A program made the translations under genes and the position numbers. DNA of 5,984 nt from Alphaproteobacteria bacterium (GTDB taxonomy: Bacteria; Pseudomonadota; Alphaproteobacteria; Reyranellales; Reyranellaceae): contig JABCYT010000244.1 of the NCBI GenBank assembly GCA_013290035.1, positions 1 to 5,984 of the forward strand, read 5' to 3'. Shown here piece by piece: positions 1 to 5,724 of this stretch (the stretch's first letter is position 1; the number at the start of each line of letters is the position of its first letter). The notes beneath the pieces are model-generated. The model was given only the letters and a program-made list of their open reading frames with translations, ran no database searches and was not told the DNA's origin.

Positions 1-4
1 CCTG

Positions 5-631
5 ATGCCGCGCCGCTTCGCCTGCCCCAAGCTGGTCGTGGCCACCCACAACCGCGGCAAGGCGGGCGAGATCCGCACGCTCCTCTCTCCCTTCGGCGTC
101 GAGATCGTCTCGGCAGGCGAGCTCGGGCTGCCGGCGCCGGAAGAAACCGGCAGGACCTTCGAGGACAACGCCACGCTGAAAGCGCTGGCCGCCGCCCGCG
201 CCAGCGGCCTGCCCGCCCTCGCCGACGATTCAGGACTGAGCGTGCACGCGCTCGACGGCCAGCCCGGCCTCTATACCGCCGACTGGGAAGGCCCGACACG
301 GGACGCCATGGTCGGCATGCGCCGCATCCAGGACGAGCTGGCGGCCCGCAAGGTCCCCGATACCGACGAGGCGCGCGCCGCTACGTTCCATTGCGTGCTG
401 GCGCTGGCCTGGCCCGACGAGCATGTCGAGCTGGTGCACGGCATGCTCGATGGCCGCATCGTCTGGCCACCGCGCGGCACCGGAGGTCACGGCTACGATC
501 CCTGCTTCCAGCCGTTCGGCCAAAAGGGCGGCGACAGGCGCACCACGGCGGAGATGACGGACGCCGAAAAGAACGCCATCAGCCATCGCGGCCGCGCCTT
601 CCGTCGGCTGGTCGAGGCCTGCTTTCGATGA
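5..631 (+). CDS. rdgB: Non-canonical purine NTP pyrophosphatase RdgB/HAM1 (dITP/XTP pyrophosphatase)
   Basis: A cytosolic house-cleaning enzyme of the Ham1/RdgB family, which hydrolyses dITP, ITP and XTP to the monophosphate plus pyrophosphate and so keeps deaminated purines out of DNA and RNA. The 208-residue length is normal. Visible family motifs are ATHNRGK (13-19), the nucleotide-binding entry; FEDNA (52-56); ADDSGL (73-78), with the catalytic/metal acidic residues; GHGYDP (161-166), where most members have GFGYDP; TAEMT (181-185); and the C-terminal SHRGRAF (193-199). The usual SARYAG stretch reads TADWEG (91-96), a variant I recall as common in alphaproteobacteria. The ATG at 5-7 is part of TGATG, so an upstream gene may stop at 3-5; in this lineage that neighbour is often rph, but it lies outside the window. 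The stop overlaps the hemW start by four bases, implying translational coupling. Confidence 0.96.
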   Translation: MPRRFACPKLVVATHNRGKAGEIRTLLSPFGVEIVSAGELGLPAPEETGRTFEDNATLKALAAARASGLPALADDSGLSVHALDGQPGLYTADWEGPTRDAMVGMRRIQDELAARKVPDTDEARAATFHCVLALAWPDEHVELVHGMLDGRIVWPPRGTGGHGYDPCFQPFGQKGGDRRTTAEMTDAEKNAISHRGRAFRRLVEACFR

Positions 632-1791
632 GCGCGCCTCTCGGTGTCTATGTCCATTGGCCGTTCTGCAAATCGAAGTGCCCCTACTGCGATTTCAACT
701 CCCACGTGCGCGACGGCGTCGAGCAGAAGCGTTGGCGCGCCGCCCTGCTGAAGGAGCTGGAGCACGCCGCGCGCGAGGCCCCGCGACGGCGGGTCGAGAC
801 GATCTTCTTCGGCGGCGGCACGCCGTCGCTGATGGAGCCCGCGACCGTGGGCGCGGTGATCGAACGCACCAAGGCGCTGTGGGACACCGCCGCCGAGGTC
901 GAGATCACCCTCGAGGCCAACCCGACCTCGGTCGAGGCCGGCCACTTTGCCGCGTTGGCCGAGGCCGGCGTCAATCGCGTGTCGCTGGGCGTGCAGGCGC
1001 TCGATCCTCCGTCGCTCCGCTTCCTCGGCCGTGAACACTCCGCGGACGAGGCGATCACCGCCCTTGAAATGGCGCGCCGGCATTTCACGCGCACTTCCTT
1101 CGACCTGATCTATGCCCGGCCGGGCCAGACGGTCGAGGCCTGGGCGGCCGAGCTGGAACGGGCGCTCGGCCTCGCCGGCGAGCACCTCTCGCTCTATCAA
1201 CTCACCATCGAGCGCGGCACGCGCTTCTTCACCGACCATGCCCGCGGCGCCTTCACCCTGCCGGGCGAGGAAGAAGCCGCGGCGATGTTCGAACTCACCC
1301 AGGAACGGCTCGCCGCGGCGGGCCGGCCAGCCTACGAGATCTCCAACCATGCCCGGCCGGGGGCTGCCTGCCGCCATAATTTGATCTATTGGCGGTATCA
1401 GGATTACGTCGGAGTCGGGCCCGGCGCGCACGGCCGGTTTGCCGAAAGCGGTGGTCAAGGTGTGACCAAGCGCGCGACGCGCCGGACGAGCGGGCCGGAG
1501 GCGTGGCTCGAGGCGGTCGAACGCCAGGGCCATGGCACGGCGGAGACATCGCTGGTGACGGGGCAGGATCTGGTCGAGGAGGCGTTGATGATGGGACTGC
1601 GGCTGGCCGAGGGCATCGACCGGTCTTCGTTCGCGGCCGTAACCGGCGCCGAGCCCGTGGCGACGCTGGGCGAGGCCCGCTTGGCGCCGCTGGTGGCGGC
1701 GGGGTACCTGGAGGTCGATGCGACGCACCTCAAGGCCACGGCCGCCGGTCGCCAGCGGCTCAACGCGCTCCTCGAACGACTGATCGCATGA
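628..1791 (+). CDS. hemW: Radical SAM heme chaperone HemW (formerly HemN-like coproporphyrinogen oxidase)
   Basis: A 387-residue radical-SAM protein of the HemW family, which binds heme and a [4Fe-4S] cluster and delivers heme to client proteins; older annotations call it oxygen-independent coproporphyrinogen III oxidase. The cluster motif is CKSKCPYCDF (Cys14, Cys18, Cys21), the CxxxCxYCxF form. Further motifs are FGGGTPS (61-67, SAM binding), EANP (96-99), SLGVQ (119-123), DLIYARPGQT (159-168) and the HNLIYW signature (250-255) followed by GVGPGAHG (262-269). The C-terminal third (about 290-387) matches the HemN C-terminal domain. The reading frame stays open upstream to 391, but the start at 628 is chosen because homology begins there, it gives the normal length, it overlaps the rdgB stop as ATGA, and a GAGG lies at 614-617. 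Heme-chaperone rather than oxidase function is inferred from the family, not shown directly. Confidence 0.95.
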   Translation: MSAPLGVYVHWPFCKSKCPYCDFNSHVRDGVEQKRWRAALLKELEHAAREAPRRRVETIFFGGGTPSLMEPATVGAVIERTKALWDTAAEVEITLEANPTSVEAGHFAALAEAGVNRVSLGVQALDPPSLRFLGREHSADEAITALEMARRHFTRTSFDLIYARPGQTVEAWAAELERALGLAGEHLSLYQLTIERGTRFFTDHARGAFTLPGEEEAAAMFELTQERLAAAGRPAYEISNHARPGAACRHNLIYWRYQDYVGVGPGAHGRFAESGGQGVTKRATRRTSGPEAWLEAVERQGHGTAETSLVTGQDLVEEALMMGLRLAEGIDRSSFAAVTGAEPVATLGEARLAPLVAAGYLEVDATHLKATAAGRQRLNALLERLIA

Positions 1792-2615
1792 GGCTGGCGG
1801 TTCTCGTTGTGGCGCTGCTCGCGATGGCAGGAGTGGCCTTTGCCCAACAACGGCCGCCGGCCAAGCCCGCGCAACCGGCGGCCAAGCCCGCAACCAAATC
1901 GCCGTTCACGCCACCCGCCTTCAAGATCACGATCGCCACCGAGGGGGCCTATCCGCCGTTCAACTATCTCGACCGCAAGGGCATACCGGCCGGCTTCGAG
2001 ATGGAACTGGCGCAGGAGGCCTGCCAGCGCATCAAGGCGGAATGCGAGTTCGCCGCCTTCAAGTGGGACGACCTGATTCCGGGCCTGATCGACAAGAAGT
2101 TCGACGTCATCATGTCGTCGCTCGAAGTGACCAGCGAGCGGCGCAAGCGGCTTGGCATGTCGCGCCGCTACTATCTCTCGCCCGGCGCCTTCATCGCCGC
2201 CAAGGGCGCGCCGTTCGACGGCCCGCCCTCGCTGCTGCGCAACAAGCGGATCGGCGTGCAGCGCGATTCCACCCACGCCGACTGGGCCGACAAGAGCTTC
2301 CGTCGCTCCGCCCAGCTCAAGCGCTACAACACGCTGGGCGAGGCCTTGACGGCGCTGGCCAACGACGAGGTCGACGCCGTGTTCGGCGACAAGACGCAGC
2401 TCTGGCTGTGGAGCCAGAAGCCCGAGGGCAAATGCTGCGAGCTGGTCGGACAGGACATCAAGGACAACCAGACGCTGGGCATCGGCGTCGCCGCCGGCTT
2501 GCGCAAGGAAGACGCCAAGCTGCGCGACGCCATCAACAAGGCGTTCGGCGAGATGATGGCCGACGGCACCTACAAGAAGATCAACGAGAAGTATTTTCCG
2601 TTCCCGTTGAATTGA
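1788..2615 (+). CDS. Periplasmic amino-acid ABC transporter substrate-binding protein (family 3, HisJ/ArgT-like)
   Basis: A 275-residue secreted binding protein of the bacterial extracellular solute-binding protein family 3, which captures polar amino acids in the periplasm for an ABC importer. Residues 1-19 form a classical signal peptide (Arg2, hydrophobic core, AFA at 17-19 before QQ), with no lipobox. A Pro/Ala/Lys-rich linker (about 21-43) precedes the mature domain. EGAYPPFNY (52-60) is the ligand-binding start. FDVIMSSLEVTSERR (105-119) closely resembles the HisJ/LAO segment carrying the carboxylate-binding arginine. Cys79 and Cys86 sit where HisJ/LAO have a disulfide, which favours a basic or polar amino acid, although the ligand is not proven. 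The start is the ATG overlapping the hemW stop by four bases; the longer open frame upstream is out-of-frame hemW sequence. No permease or ATPase gene is present in the window, so its partner must be elsewhere or it serves another role. Confidence 0.9.
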   Translation: MRLAVLVVALLAMAGVAFAQQRPPAKPAQPAAKPATKSPFTPPAFKITIATEGAYPPFNYLDRKGIPAGFEMELAQEACQRIKAECEFAAFKWDDLIPGLIDKKFDVIMSSLEVTSERRKRLGMSRRYYLSPGAFIAAKGAPFDGPPSLLRNKRIGVQRDSTHADWADKSFRRSAQLKRYNTLGEALTALANDEVDAVFGDKTQLWLWSQKPEGKCCELVGQDIKDNQTLGIGVAAGLRKEDAKLRDAINKAFGEMMADGTYKKINEKYFPFPLN

Positions 2616-2627
2616 ACCTCGCTCATC

Positions 2628-2658
2628 GCCCTCTCCCCCGCTTCGCGGCGGAGAGGGC
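2628..2658. repeat. Imperfect palindrome, likely dispersed intergenic repeat and possible terminator hairpin
   Basis: Thirteen bases after the binding-protein stop there is a near-perfect inverted repeat. The arm GCCCTCTCC (2628-2636) pairs fully with GGAGAGGGC (2650-2658). After a single C/C mismatch (2637/2649), four more pairs (2638-2641 with 2645-2648) close a three-base TTC loop. The sequence strongly resembles the CCCTCTCCCCCGC-type palindromes I recall scattered between genes of many alphaproteobacteria. Only TT follows the stem, so it is not a textbook U-tract terminator, but it sits where the rdgB-hemW operon transcript should end and ahead of an independently translated gene. The repeat call is from memory of the motif; this window holds only one copy. 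Confidence 0.7.
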
Positions 2659-2696
2659 TTCCGGATCGAGATGTATGAATGCGATAGTGAACGATC

Positions 2697-2701
2697 GGAG
2701 G
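2697..2701 (+). promoter_or_regulatory. Strong Shine-Dalgarno of the RraA-like gene (decides its start)
   Basis: GGAGG followed by six bases and then the ATG at 2708 is a near-ideal ribosome binding site. It favours 2708 over the in-frame ATG at 2675, which has no comparable site and would place this GGAGG inside the coding sequence. It also shows that the gene is translated independently of the upstream binding-protein gene. Confidence 0.8.
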
Positions 2702-2707
2702 AATACA

Positions 2708-3412
2708 ATGGACACAAAAGCCCAGAAGAAACTGTTCGACGCCTTGCGTGCCGTCGACACGCCGACGATCTGCAACGCGCTGGAAGAGGCGCGCGGCTTT
2801 CGCACCGCGACGGGTTTCACCACCCAGCACATGCATCCGACCGAGCCCGATGCGCCGCCGATGGTGGGCTTTGCCCGCACCGGCATCATCCGCGCCGCGC
2901 AGCCCGCCACCGGCTCGGCCGCCGAGAAGAAGGCGAGACGCGTCGGCTGGTACGAATACGTGGTGAGCGGCGAGGGTCCGACGGTGGCGGTCATCCAGGA
3001 TCTCGATTCCAATCCCGGCACCGGCGCCATGTGGGGCGAGGTCAACAGCACCGTGCATCGCGGGCTGGGTGTGCTGGGCTGCGTCACCAACGGTTCGGTG
3101 CGCGACCTCACCGTGCTCGCCAAGGGCTTCCCGATCCTGGCCGGCAAGGTCGGCCCCAGCCATGCCCATGTCCATGTCGAGGGTTGGGGCATGCCGGTCG
3201 ATATCTTCGGCATGACCGTGGTGCACGGAGATTTGATCCATGCCGACCGTCACGGCGCGGTGGTGATCCCGCACGAGCTTGCCGCCAAGCTGCCGGCGGC
3301 GATCGATCTTTTGGCGCGCAAGGAGAAGGTGATCCTCGACGCGGCCAAGAAGAAGGGTTTCGGGATCGAAGTCCTGCGCCAGGCCTTCGCGGCCTCCGAG
3401 GATATTCACTAG
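2708..3412 (+). CDS. RraA-like / HMG-CHA aldolase-fold protein
   Basis: A 234-residue protein of the RraA-like superfamily, which includes the RNase E inhibitor RraA and class II 4-hydroxy-4-methyl-2-oxoglutarate/4-carboxy-4-hydroxy-2-oxoadipate aldolases that split such acids to pyruvate. Seen motifs are VDTPTICNAL (16-25, the usual N-terminal helix start), MWGEVNS (108-114), GCVTNGSVRD (124-133, with the family Arg132-Asp133 pair), PSHAHV (150-155) and HGDLIHADRHGAVVIP (173-188), the conserved C-terminal block. The acidic residue normally found three positions after the RD pair in the aldolase motif RDxxE/D is Val136. Substrate is therefore uncertain, and neither RNase regulation nor the canonical aldolase reaction should be assumed. 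The gene looks monocistronic: a strong Shine-Dalgarno at 2697-2701, the palindrome upstream, and a convergent gene 17 bases downstream. Confidence 0.88.
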   Translation: MDTKAQKKLFDALRAVDTPTICNALEEARGFRTATGFTTQHMHPTEPDAPPMVGFARTGIIRAAQPATGSAAEKKARRVGWYEYVVSGEGPTVAVIQDLDSNPGTGAMWGEVNSTVHRGLGVLGCVTNGSVRDLTVLAKGFPILAGKVGPSHAHVHVEGWGMPVDIFGMTVVHGDLIHADRHGAVVIPHELAAKLPAAIDLLARKEKVILDAAKKKGFGIEVLRQAFAASEDIH

Positions 3413-3429
3413 GGCAGGGAACGCCGCCT

Positions 3430-3753
3430 TCAGTGCAGGGCGCGATCACGCGATACGTAATGACCGCGCTTCAACTCTTTGAAGAAATGCGGAACCTGCG
3501 GATGGGACACCGGCTTGCCGGTCTCGTCGGGCAGCAGGTTCTGCTCCGAGACATAGGCGACATAGGTGGTCTGCGCGTTCTCGGCCAGCAGGTGATAAAA
3601 TGGTTGGTCGCGGCGCGGCCGCACCTCTTCGGGGATCGACGCCAGCCATTCCTCGGTGTTCGCAAACACCGGGTCGACATCGAAGATGACGCCGCGGAAT
3701 GGATAGATGCGATGCTTCACCACCTGCCCGATGGCGAACTTCGCTTCGCGCAT
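3430..3753 (-). CDS. hspQ: Heat shock protein HspQ / YccV-type hemimethylated-DNA-binding domain protein
   Basis: A small protein of the HspQ (YccV) family. E. coli HspQ binds hemimethylated DNA, affects DnaA stability and acts as a specificity enhancer for Lon protease. The product starts MREAKFAIGQVVKHR, matching the E. coli N-terminus MIASKFGIGQQVRH in register. It continues with FRGVIFDVDPVFANTEEW (19-36), DQPFYHLLAENAQTTYVAYV (49-68) and SEQNLLPD (69-76), the typical alphaproteobacterial version. With the start at 3753 it has 107 residues, close to the 105 of E. coli. An in-frame ATG at 3801 would add 16 residues (123 in all); neither start has a good Shine-Dalgarno, so the start is less certain than the identity. 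It converges with the RraA-like gene and is divergent from the MBL hydrolase gene. Role in this organism is inferred from the family. Confidence 0.92.
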   Translation of the reverse strand: MREAKFAIGQVVKHRIYPFRGVIFDVDPVFANTEEWLASIPEEVRPRRDQPFYHLLAENAQTTYVAYVSEQNLLPDETGKPVSHPQVPHFFKELKRGHYVSRDRALH

Positions 3754-3881
3754 TGGCGGCTGGACGATCGCAGACCGGGCAACTTGGTTCTTGAGTTCCA
3801 TGGCGGAAGTATTGCTCCGAACAGGCCAGCAGGCAACGCGCTCGACCGGCGAATTCACGGCTAGCCTGCAAGAATACGCGA

Positions 3882-3909
3882 AAATCCGCCTGTTGGATGT
3901 ATACGCAAG
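3882..3909 (-). promoter_or_regulatory. Weak sigma32-like promoter candidate for hspQ
   Basis: Read on the minus strand, CTTG (3909-3906) is followed after 16 bases by GCGGATTT (3889-3882). The spacing fits the heat-shock consensus CTTGAAA plus 13-14 bases plus CCCCATNT, but the -10-like box keeps only about half of the consensus bases. It would start transcription near 3875, about 75-120 bases upstream of hspQ. E. coli hspQ is heat-inducible, which is the reason for looking. This is a candidate only. Confidence 0.2.
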
Positions 3910-3946
3910 AACACGGCCACAATTACGGCGGTCTGAACATGCGTCC

Positions 3947-3962
3947 CGCGTCGGTTGACGCG
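3947..3962 (+). other. Small perfect hairpin in the MBL gene leader
   Basis: CGCGTC (3947-3952) pairs fully with GACGCG (3957-3962) around a GGTT loop. It lies 46 bases upstream of the chosen ATG at 4009. It could be an RNA leader structure or an operator-like dyad. A six-base stem in GC-rich DNA can also arise by chance. Confidence 0.35.
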
Positions 3963-3982
3963 AGCGGCTGGCGCGTGGACTC

Positions 3983-3998
3983 TGGCCCCGAAGGGCCA
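3983..3998 (+). other. Second hairpin abutting the MBL gene ribosome binding site
   Basis: TGGCCC (3983-3988) pairs fully with GGGCCA (3993-3998) around a CGAA loop. It ends two bases before the GGGGA at 4001-4005. The position directly beside the ribosome site would allow it to influence translation initiation, but nothing else in the sequence shows that it does. Confidence 0.4.
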
Positions 3999-4000
3999 CT

Positions 4001-4005
4001 GGGGA
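4001..4005 (+). promoter_or_regulatory. Probable Shine-Dalgarno of the MBL hydrolase gene (decides its start)
   Basis: GGGGA sits three bases before the ATG at 4009, a short but usable spacing. It supports 4009 over the in-frame TTG at 3955, whose extra 18 residues (residues such as TRAAGAWTLAPKG) show no family similarity and would run through both leader hairpins. Confidence 0.5.
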
Positions 4006-4008
4006 AAC

Positions 4009-4863
4009 ATGCCTTTGGGCGAGGGTCTAAAAGTCCGGTTCTGGGGCGTGCGCGGTTCGATTTCGTGCTCCGGTGCCGAATATACGCGCTATGGCGGCAA
4101 TACCTCCTGCCTGGAGGTCACTGCCGGCGGTCGCCGACTCATTTTCGATGCCGGCACCGGCATTCGGCCTCTCGGCCTCGATCTCGCGCGTCAGACGCCG
4201 ATCGATATCGACATCTATTTCACCCATACCCACCTCGACCACATCTACGGCCTCACCTTCTTCGCGCCGCTGTTCGGCAAGGGCAATGCGGTGCGCCTGT
4301 GGGCGGGTCACCTCGAACCGCCCTATACGTTGAAGAACGTCGTCAGCAACCTGATGAAGGCGCCGCTTTACCCGGTGTCGCTCGAAGTCTTCCAGGCACG
4401 GGTCGAGTTCAAGGAGTTCAAGAGCGGCCAGCAGCTCGCCTGCGGCGAGATCGCGATGCGCACGGCGCCGCTCAACCATCCCAACGGCGCCACCGGCTAT
4501 CGCGTCGAATTCGGCGGCAAGTCGATCTGCTACATCACCGACACCGAGCATCGCGGCGACGGCCCCGACAAGACCATCGTCGAGCTGTGCCGCGGCGCCG
4601 ACGTGATGATCTACGATTCGAGCTACACCGACGACGAGTATGACCGCTACCGCGGCTGGGGCCACTCGACCTGGCAGGAGGGCGTGCGGATCGCCAACGC
4701 GGCCGACGTCGGCACGCTCGCCATCTTCCATCACGATCCCAGCCACGACGACGCCTTCATGGACGGGGTGGCGCGCGAGGCGGCGACGGCGCGACCCGGT
4801 ATCGCGCCGAACGGCCTGCCGCGCGTAATCGTCGCCCACGAAGGGCTGACGATCAGTCCGTGA
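4009..4863 (+). CDS. MBL-fold (metallo-beta-lactamase superfamily) metal-dependent hydrolase
   Basis: A 284-residue cytosolic metallohydrolase of the MBL fold, in the PhnP/RNase Z-like branch that includes phosphodiesterases. The fold opens with KVRFWGVRGS (8-17) and GGNTSCLEV (29-37), then FDAGTG (46-51). The metal-binding signature THTHLDH covers 72-78 (His73, His75, Asp77, His78). Further probable ligands are His156 in PLNHPNG, Asp178 in YITDTEH, His219 in GHSTW and His241 or His242 in FHHDPSHDD, so a two-metal centre looks intact. The GHST and late histidine positions are reminiscent of RNase Z-type enzymes, but the RNase Z exosite arm is not evident. The substrate is unknown; cyclic phosphodiester or related phosphoester hydrolysis is a family-based guess. 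The start at 4009 is supported by GGGGA and by the onset of homology. It is followed after 24 bases by a methyltransferase gene on the same strand. Confidence 0.88.
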   Translation: MPLGEGLKVRFWGVRGSISCSGAEYTRYGGNTSCLEVTAGGRRLIFDAGTGIRPLGLDLARQTPIDIDIYFTHTHLDHIYGLTFFAPLFGKGNAVRLWAGHLEPPYTLKNVVSNLMKAPLYPVSLEVFQARVEFKEFKSGQQLACGEIAMRTAPLNHPNGATGYRVEFGGKSICYITDTEHRGDGPDKTIVELCRGADVMIYDSSYTDDEYDRYRGWGHSTWQEGVRIANAADVGTLAIFHHDPSHDDAFMDGVAREAATARPGIAPNGLPRVIVAHEGLTISP

Positions 4864-4887
4864 CCGCGACCTGATGGGCACGGGTCG

Positions 4888-5724
4888 ATGAGTGCCGCTT
4901 CGAGCTTGCGCGGCCGCTGGCGGCGGCTGGCGCTTGGATTGCCGACCGTGCTCGGGCTGAAGCCGCGCGGCTGGTTCATCCCACACCGCTACGCGCCGCT
5001 CCTGCCGCCGCCCGGCGCGCAGCCGCCCTATCCGGCGATCGAGCGGTTGTTCGAGAAGAGCGCCGCGACATTCATCGGCGTCCTCGACGCCGTCGATGCC
5101 CACGCCACCCAGCTCGAAAGCCTCAAGAACCTGTTCGATCAGTCGTGGTTCCCCTCGCTCGACGCCGCCGTCGCCTACACCCTGGTGCGCGAGCGCAAGC
5201 CGCAGCGCATCGTCGAGGTCGGTTCGGGTCACTCGACCCGCGTGCTGTCGCGCGCACTGGGCGGGGTGGGCGAGATCGTGGCCATTGATCCGGCGCTGCG
5301 CGCCGACATCATCGACCTGCCGGGCGTGCGCGTCGTGCCGTCGACCCTGCAAGCGGCGCCGCTCGAGCTGTTCGACGGCCTCAGGGCCGGCGATGCACTG
5401 TTCATCGATTCCAGCCACATCCTGATGCCGGGCAGCGACGTCGACATCCTGCTGAACCGCGTCCTGCCGATGCTGCCGGCGGGCGTGCTGATCCACATCC
5501 ACGACATCTTCCTGCCCTTCGATTATCCGCCGATCTGGGGCTGGCGGGCCTACAACGAACAGCAGGGAATCGTGCCGCTGCTCGCGGCGGAGGCCTATCG
5601 GCCGCTGTTCTCCAGCGTCTGGGCGGAGCGCCGCCTGGGCGCGCGCCTGGCAACCTCGGTGGTGCCGCGTCTGCCCCGGCCGCCCGACGCCATCGCCGCC
5701 AGCCTGTGGCTGGAGAAGCGCTGA
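4888..5724 (+). CDS. Class I SAM-dependent methyltransferase (Methyltransf_24-like)
   Basis: A 278-residue protein with a Rossmann-type methyltransferase domain in its central part (about 85-215). Motif I is VEVGSGHSTR (109-118), where S-adenosylmethionine should bind. IDP (133-135) ends strand 2 with the ribose-binding acidic residue, DALFIDSSH (169-177) is the motif IV region, and LIHIHDIFLP (201-210) follows as strand 5. This layout fits the Methyltransf_24 type of small-molecule or sugar O-methyltransferases; the acceptor cannot be told. The N-terminus is rich in Arg and hydrophobic residues (7-25) with RGWFIPHRYAPLLPPP (27-42) after it; no signal peptide or clear membrane helix is seen. 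The ATG at 4888 has only a weak upstream CGGG. The ATG at 4874 is out of frame. The stop overlaps the next ATG as TGATG. Confidence 0.85.
   Translation: MSAASSLRGRWRRLALGLPTVLGLKPRGWFIPHRYAPLLPPPGAQPPYPAIERLFEKSAATFIGVLDAVDAHATQLESLKNLFDQSWFPSLDAAVAYTLVRERKPQRIVEVGSGHSTRVLSRALGGVGEIVAIDPALRADIIDLPGVRVVPSTLQAAPLELFDGLRAGDALFIDSSHILMPGSDVDILLNRVLPMLPAGVLIHIHDIFLPFDYPPIWGWRAYNEQQGIVPLLAAEAYRPLFSSVWAERRLGARLATSVVPRLPRPPDAIAASLWLEKR

Larger units (their letters stand above)
3754..4008. other. Divergent intergenic region between hspQ and the MBL hydrolase gene
   Basis: This is the only sizeable non-coding stretch in the window (about 207 bases if hspQ starts at 3801). Its centre (about 3870-3930) is visibly more AT-rich than the flanks, as expected for divergent promoters. 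On the plus strand TTGGAT (3893-3898) is followed after 19 bases by CACAAT (3918-3923), a poor sigma70-like pair. On the minus strand a weak heat-shock-like pair overlaps it. The part nearest the plus-strand gene holds two small hairpins. I see no tRNA, small conserved ORF or repeat in it. Open frames through it have no start supported by a ribosome site. Confidence 0.6.

Noticed and set aside
493..1893. A 466-codon open frame on the minus strand across hemW
   Set aside because: It is antisense to a gene with full HemW motifs, has low-complexity Arg/Gly/Ala-rich translation with no recognisable domain, and is typical of mirror frames in GC-rich coding DNA.
2675..2707. Upstream in-frame ATG at 2675 as the start of the RraA-like gene
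   Set aside because: It would add 11 residues with no family similarity and bury the near-ideal GGAGG site that serves the ATG at 2708.
1455..2717. A 420-codon minus-strand open frame across the binding-protein gene
   Set aside because: It runs through the palindrome and antisense to a clear signal-peptide-bearing binding protein; its translation shows no family motif.
3754..3999. N-terminal extension of the hspQ frame up to 3999 (189 residues)
   Set aside because: The added residues resemble translated intergenic DNA (Arg/Ser/Cys-rich, no conservation with HspQ), and the family is about 105-110 residues long. Only the extension to 3801 remains a possible alternative.
3955..4008. TTG at 3955 as the start of the MBL hydrolase
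   Set aside because: No ribosome site precedes it, the added 18 residues have no family similarity, and an ATG with GGGGA lies at 4009.
4027..5502. A 491-codon minus-strand open frame opposite the MBL and methyltransferase genes
   Set aside because: Both plus-strand genes have intact catalytic motifs and normal lengths; the antisense product is compositionally biased and spans two genes, as expected for a shadow frame.
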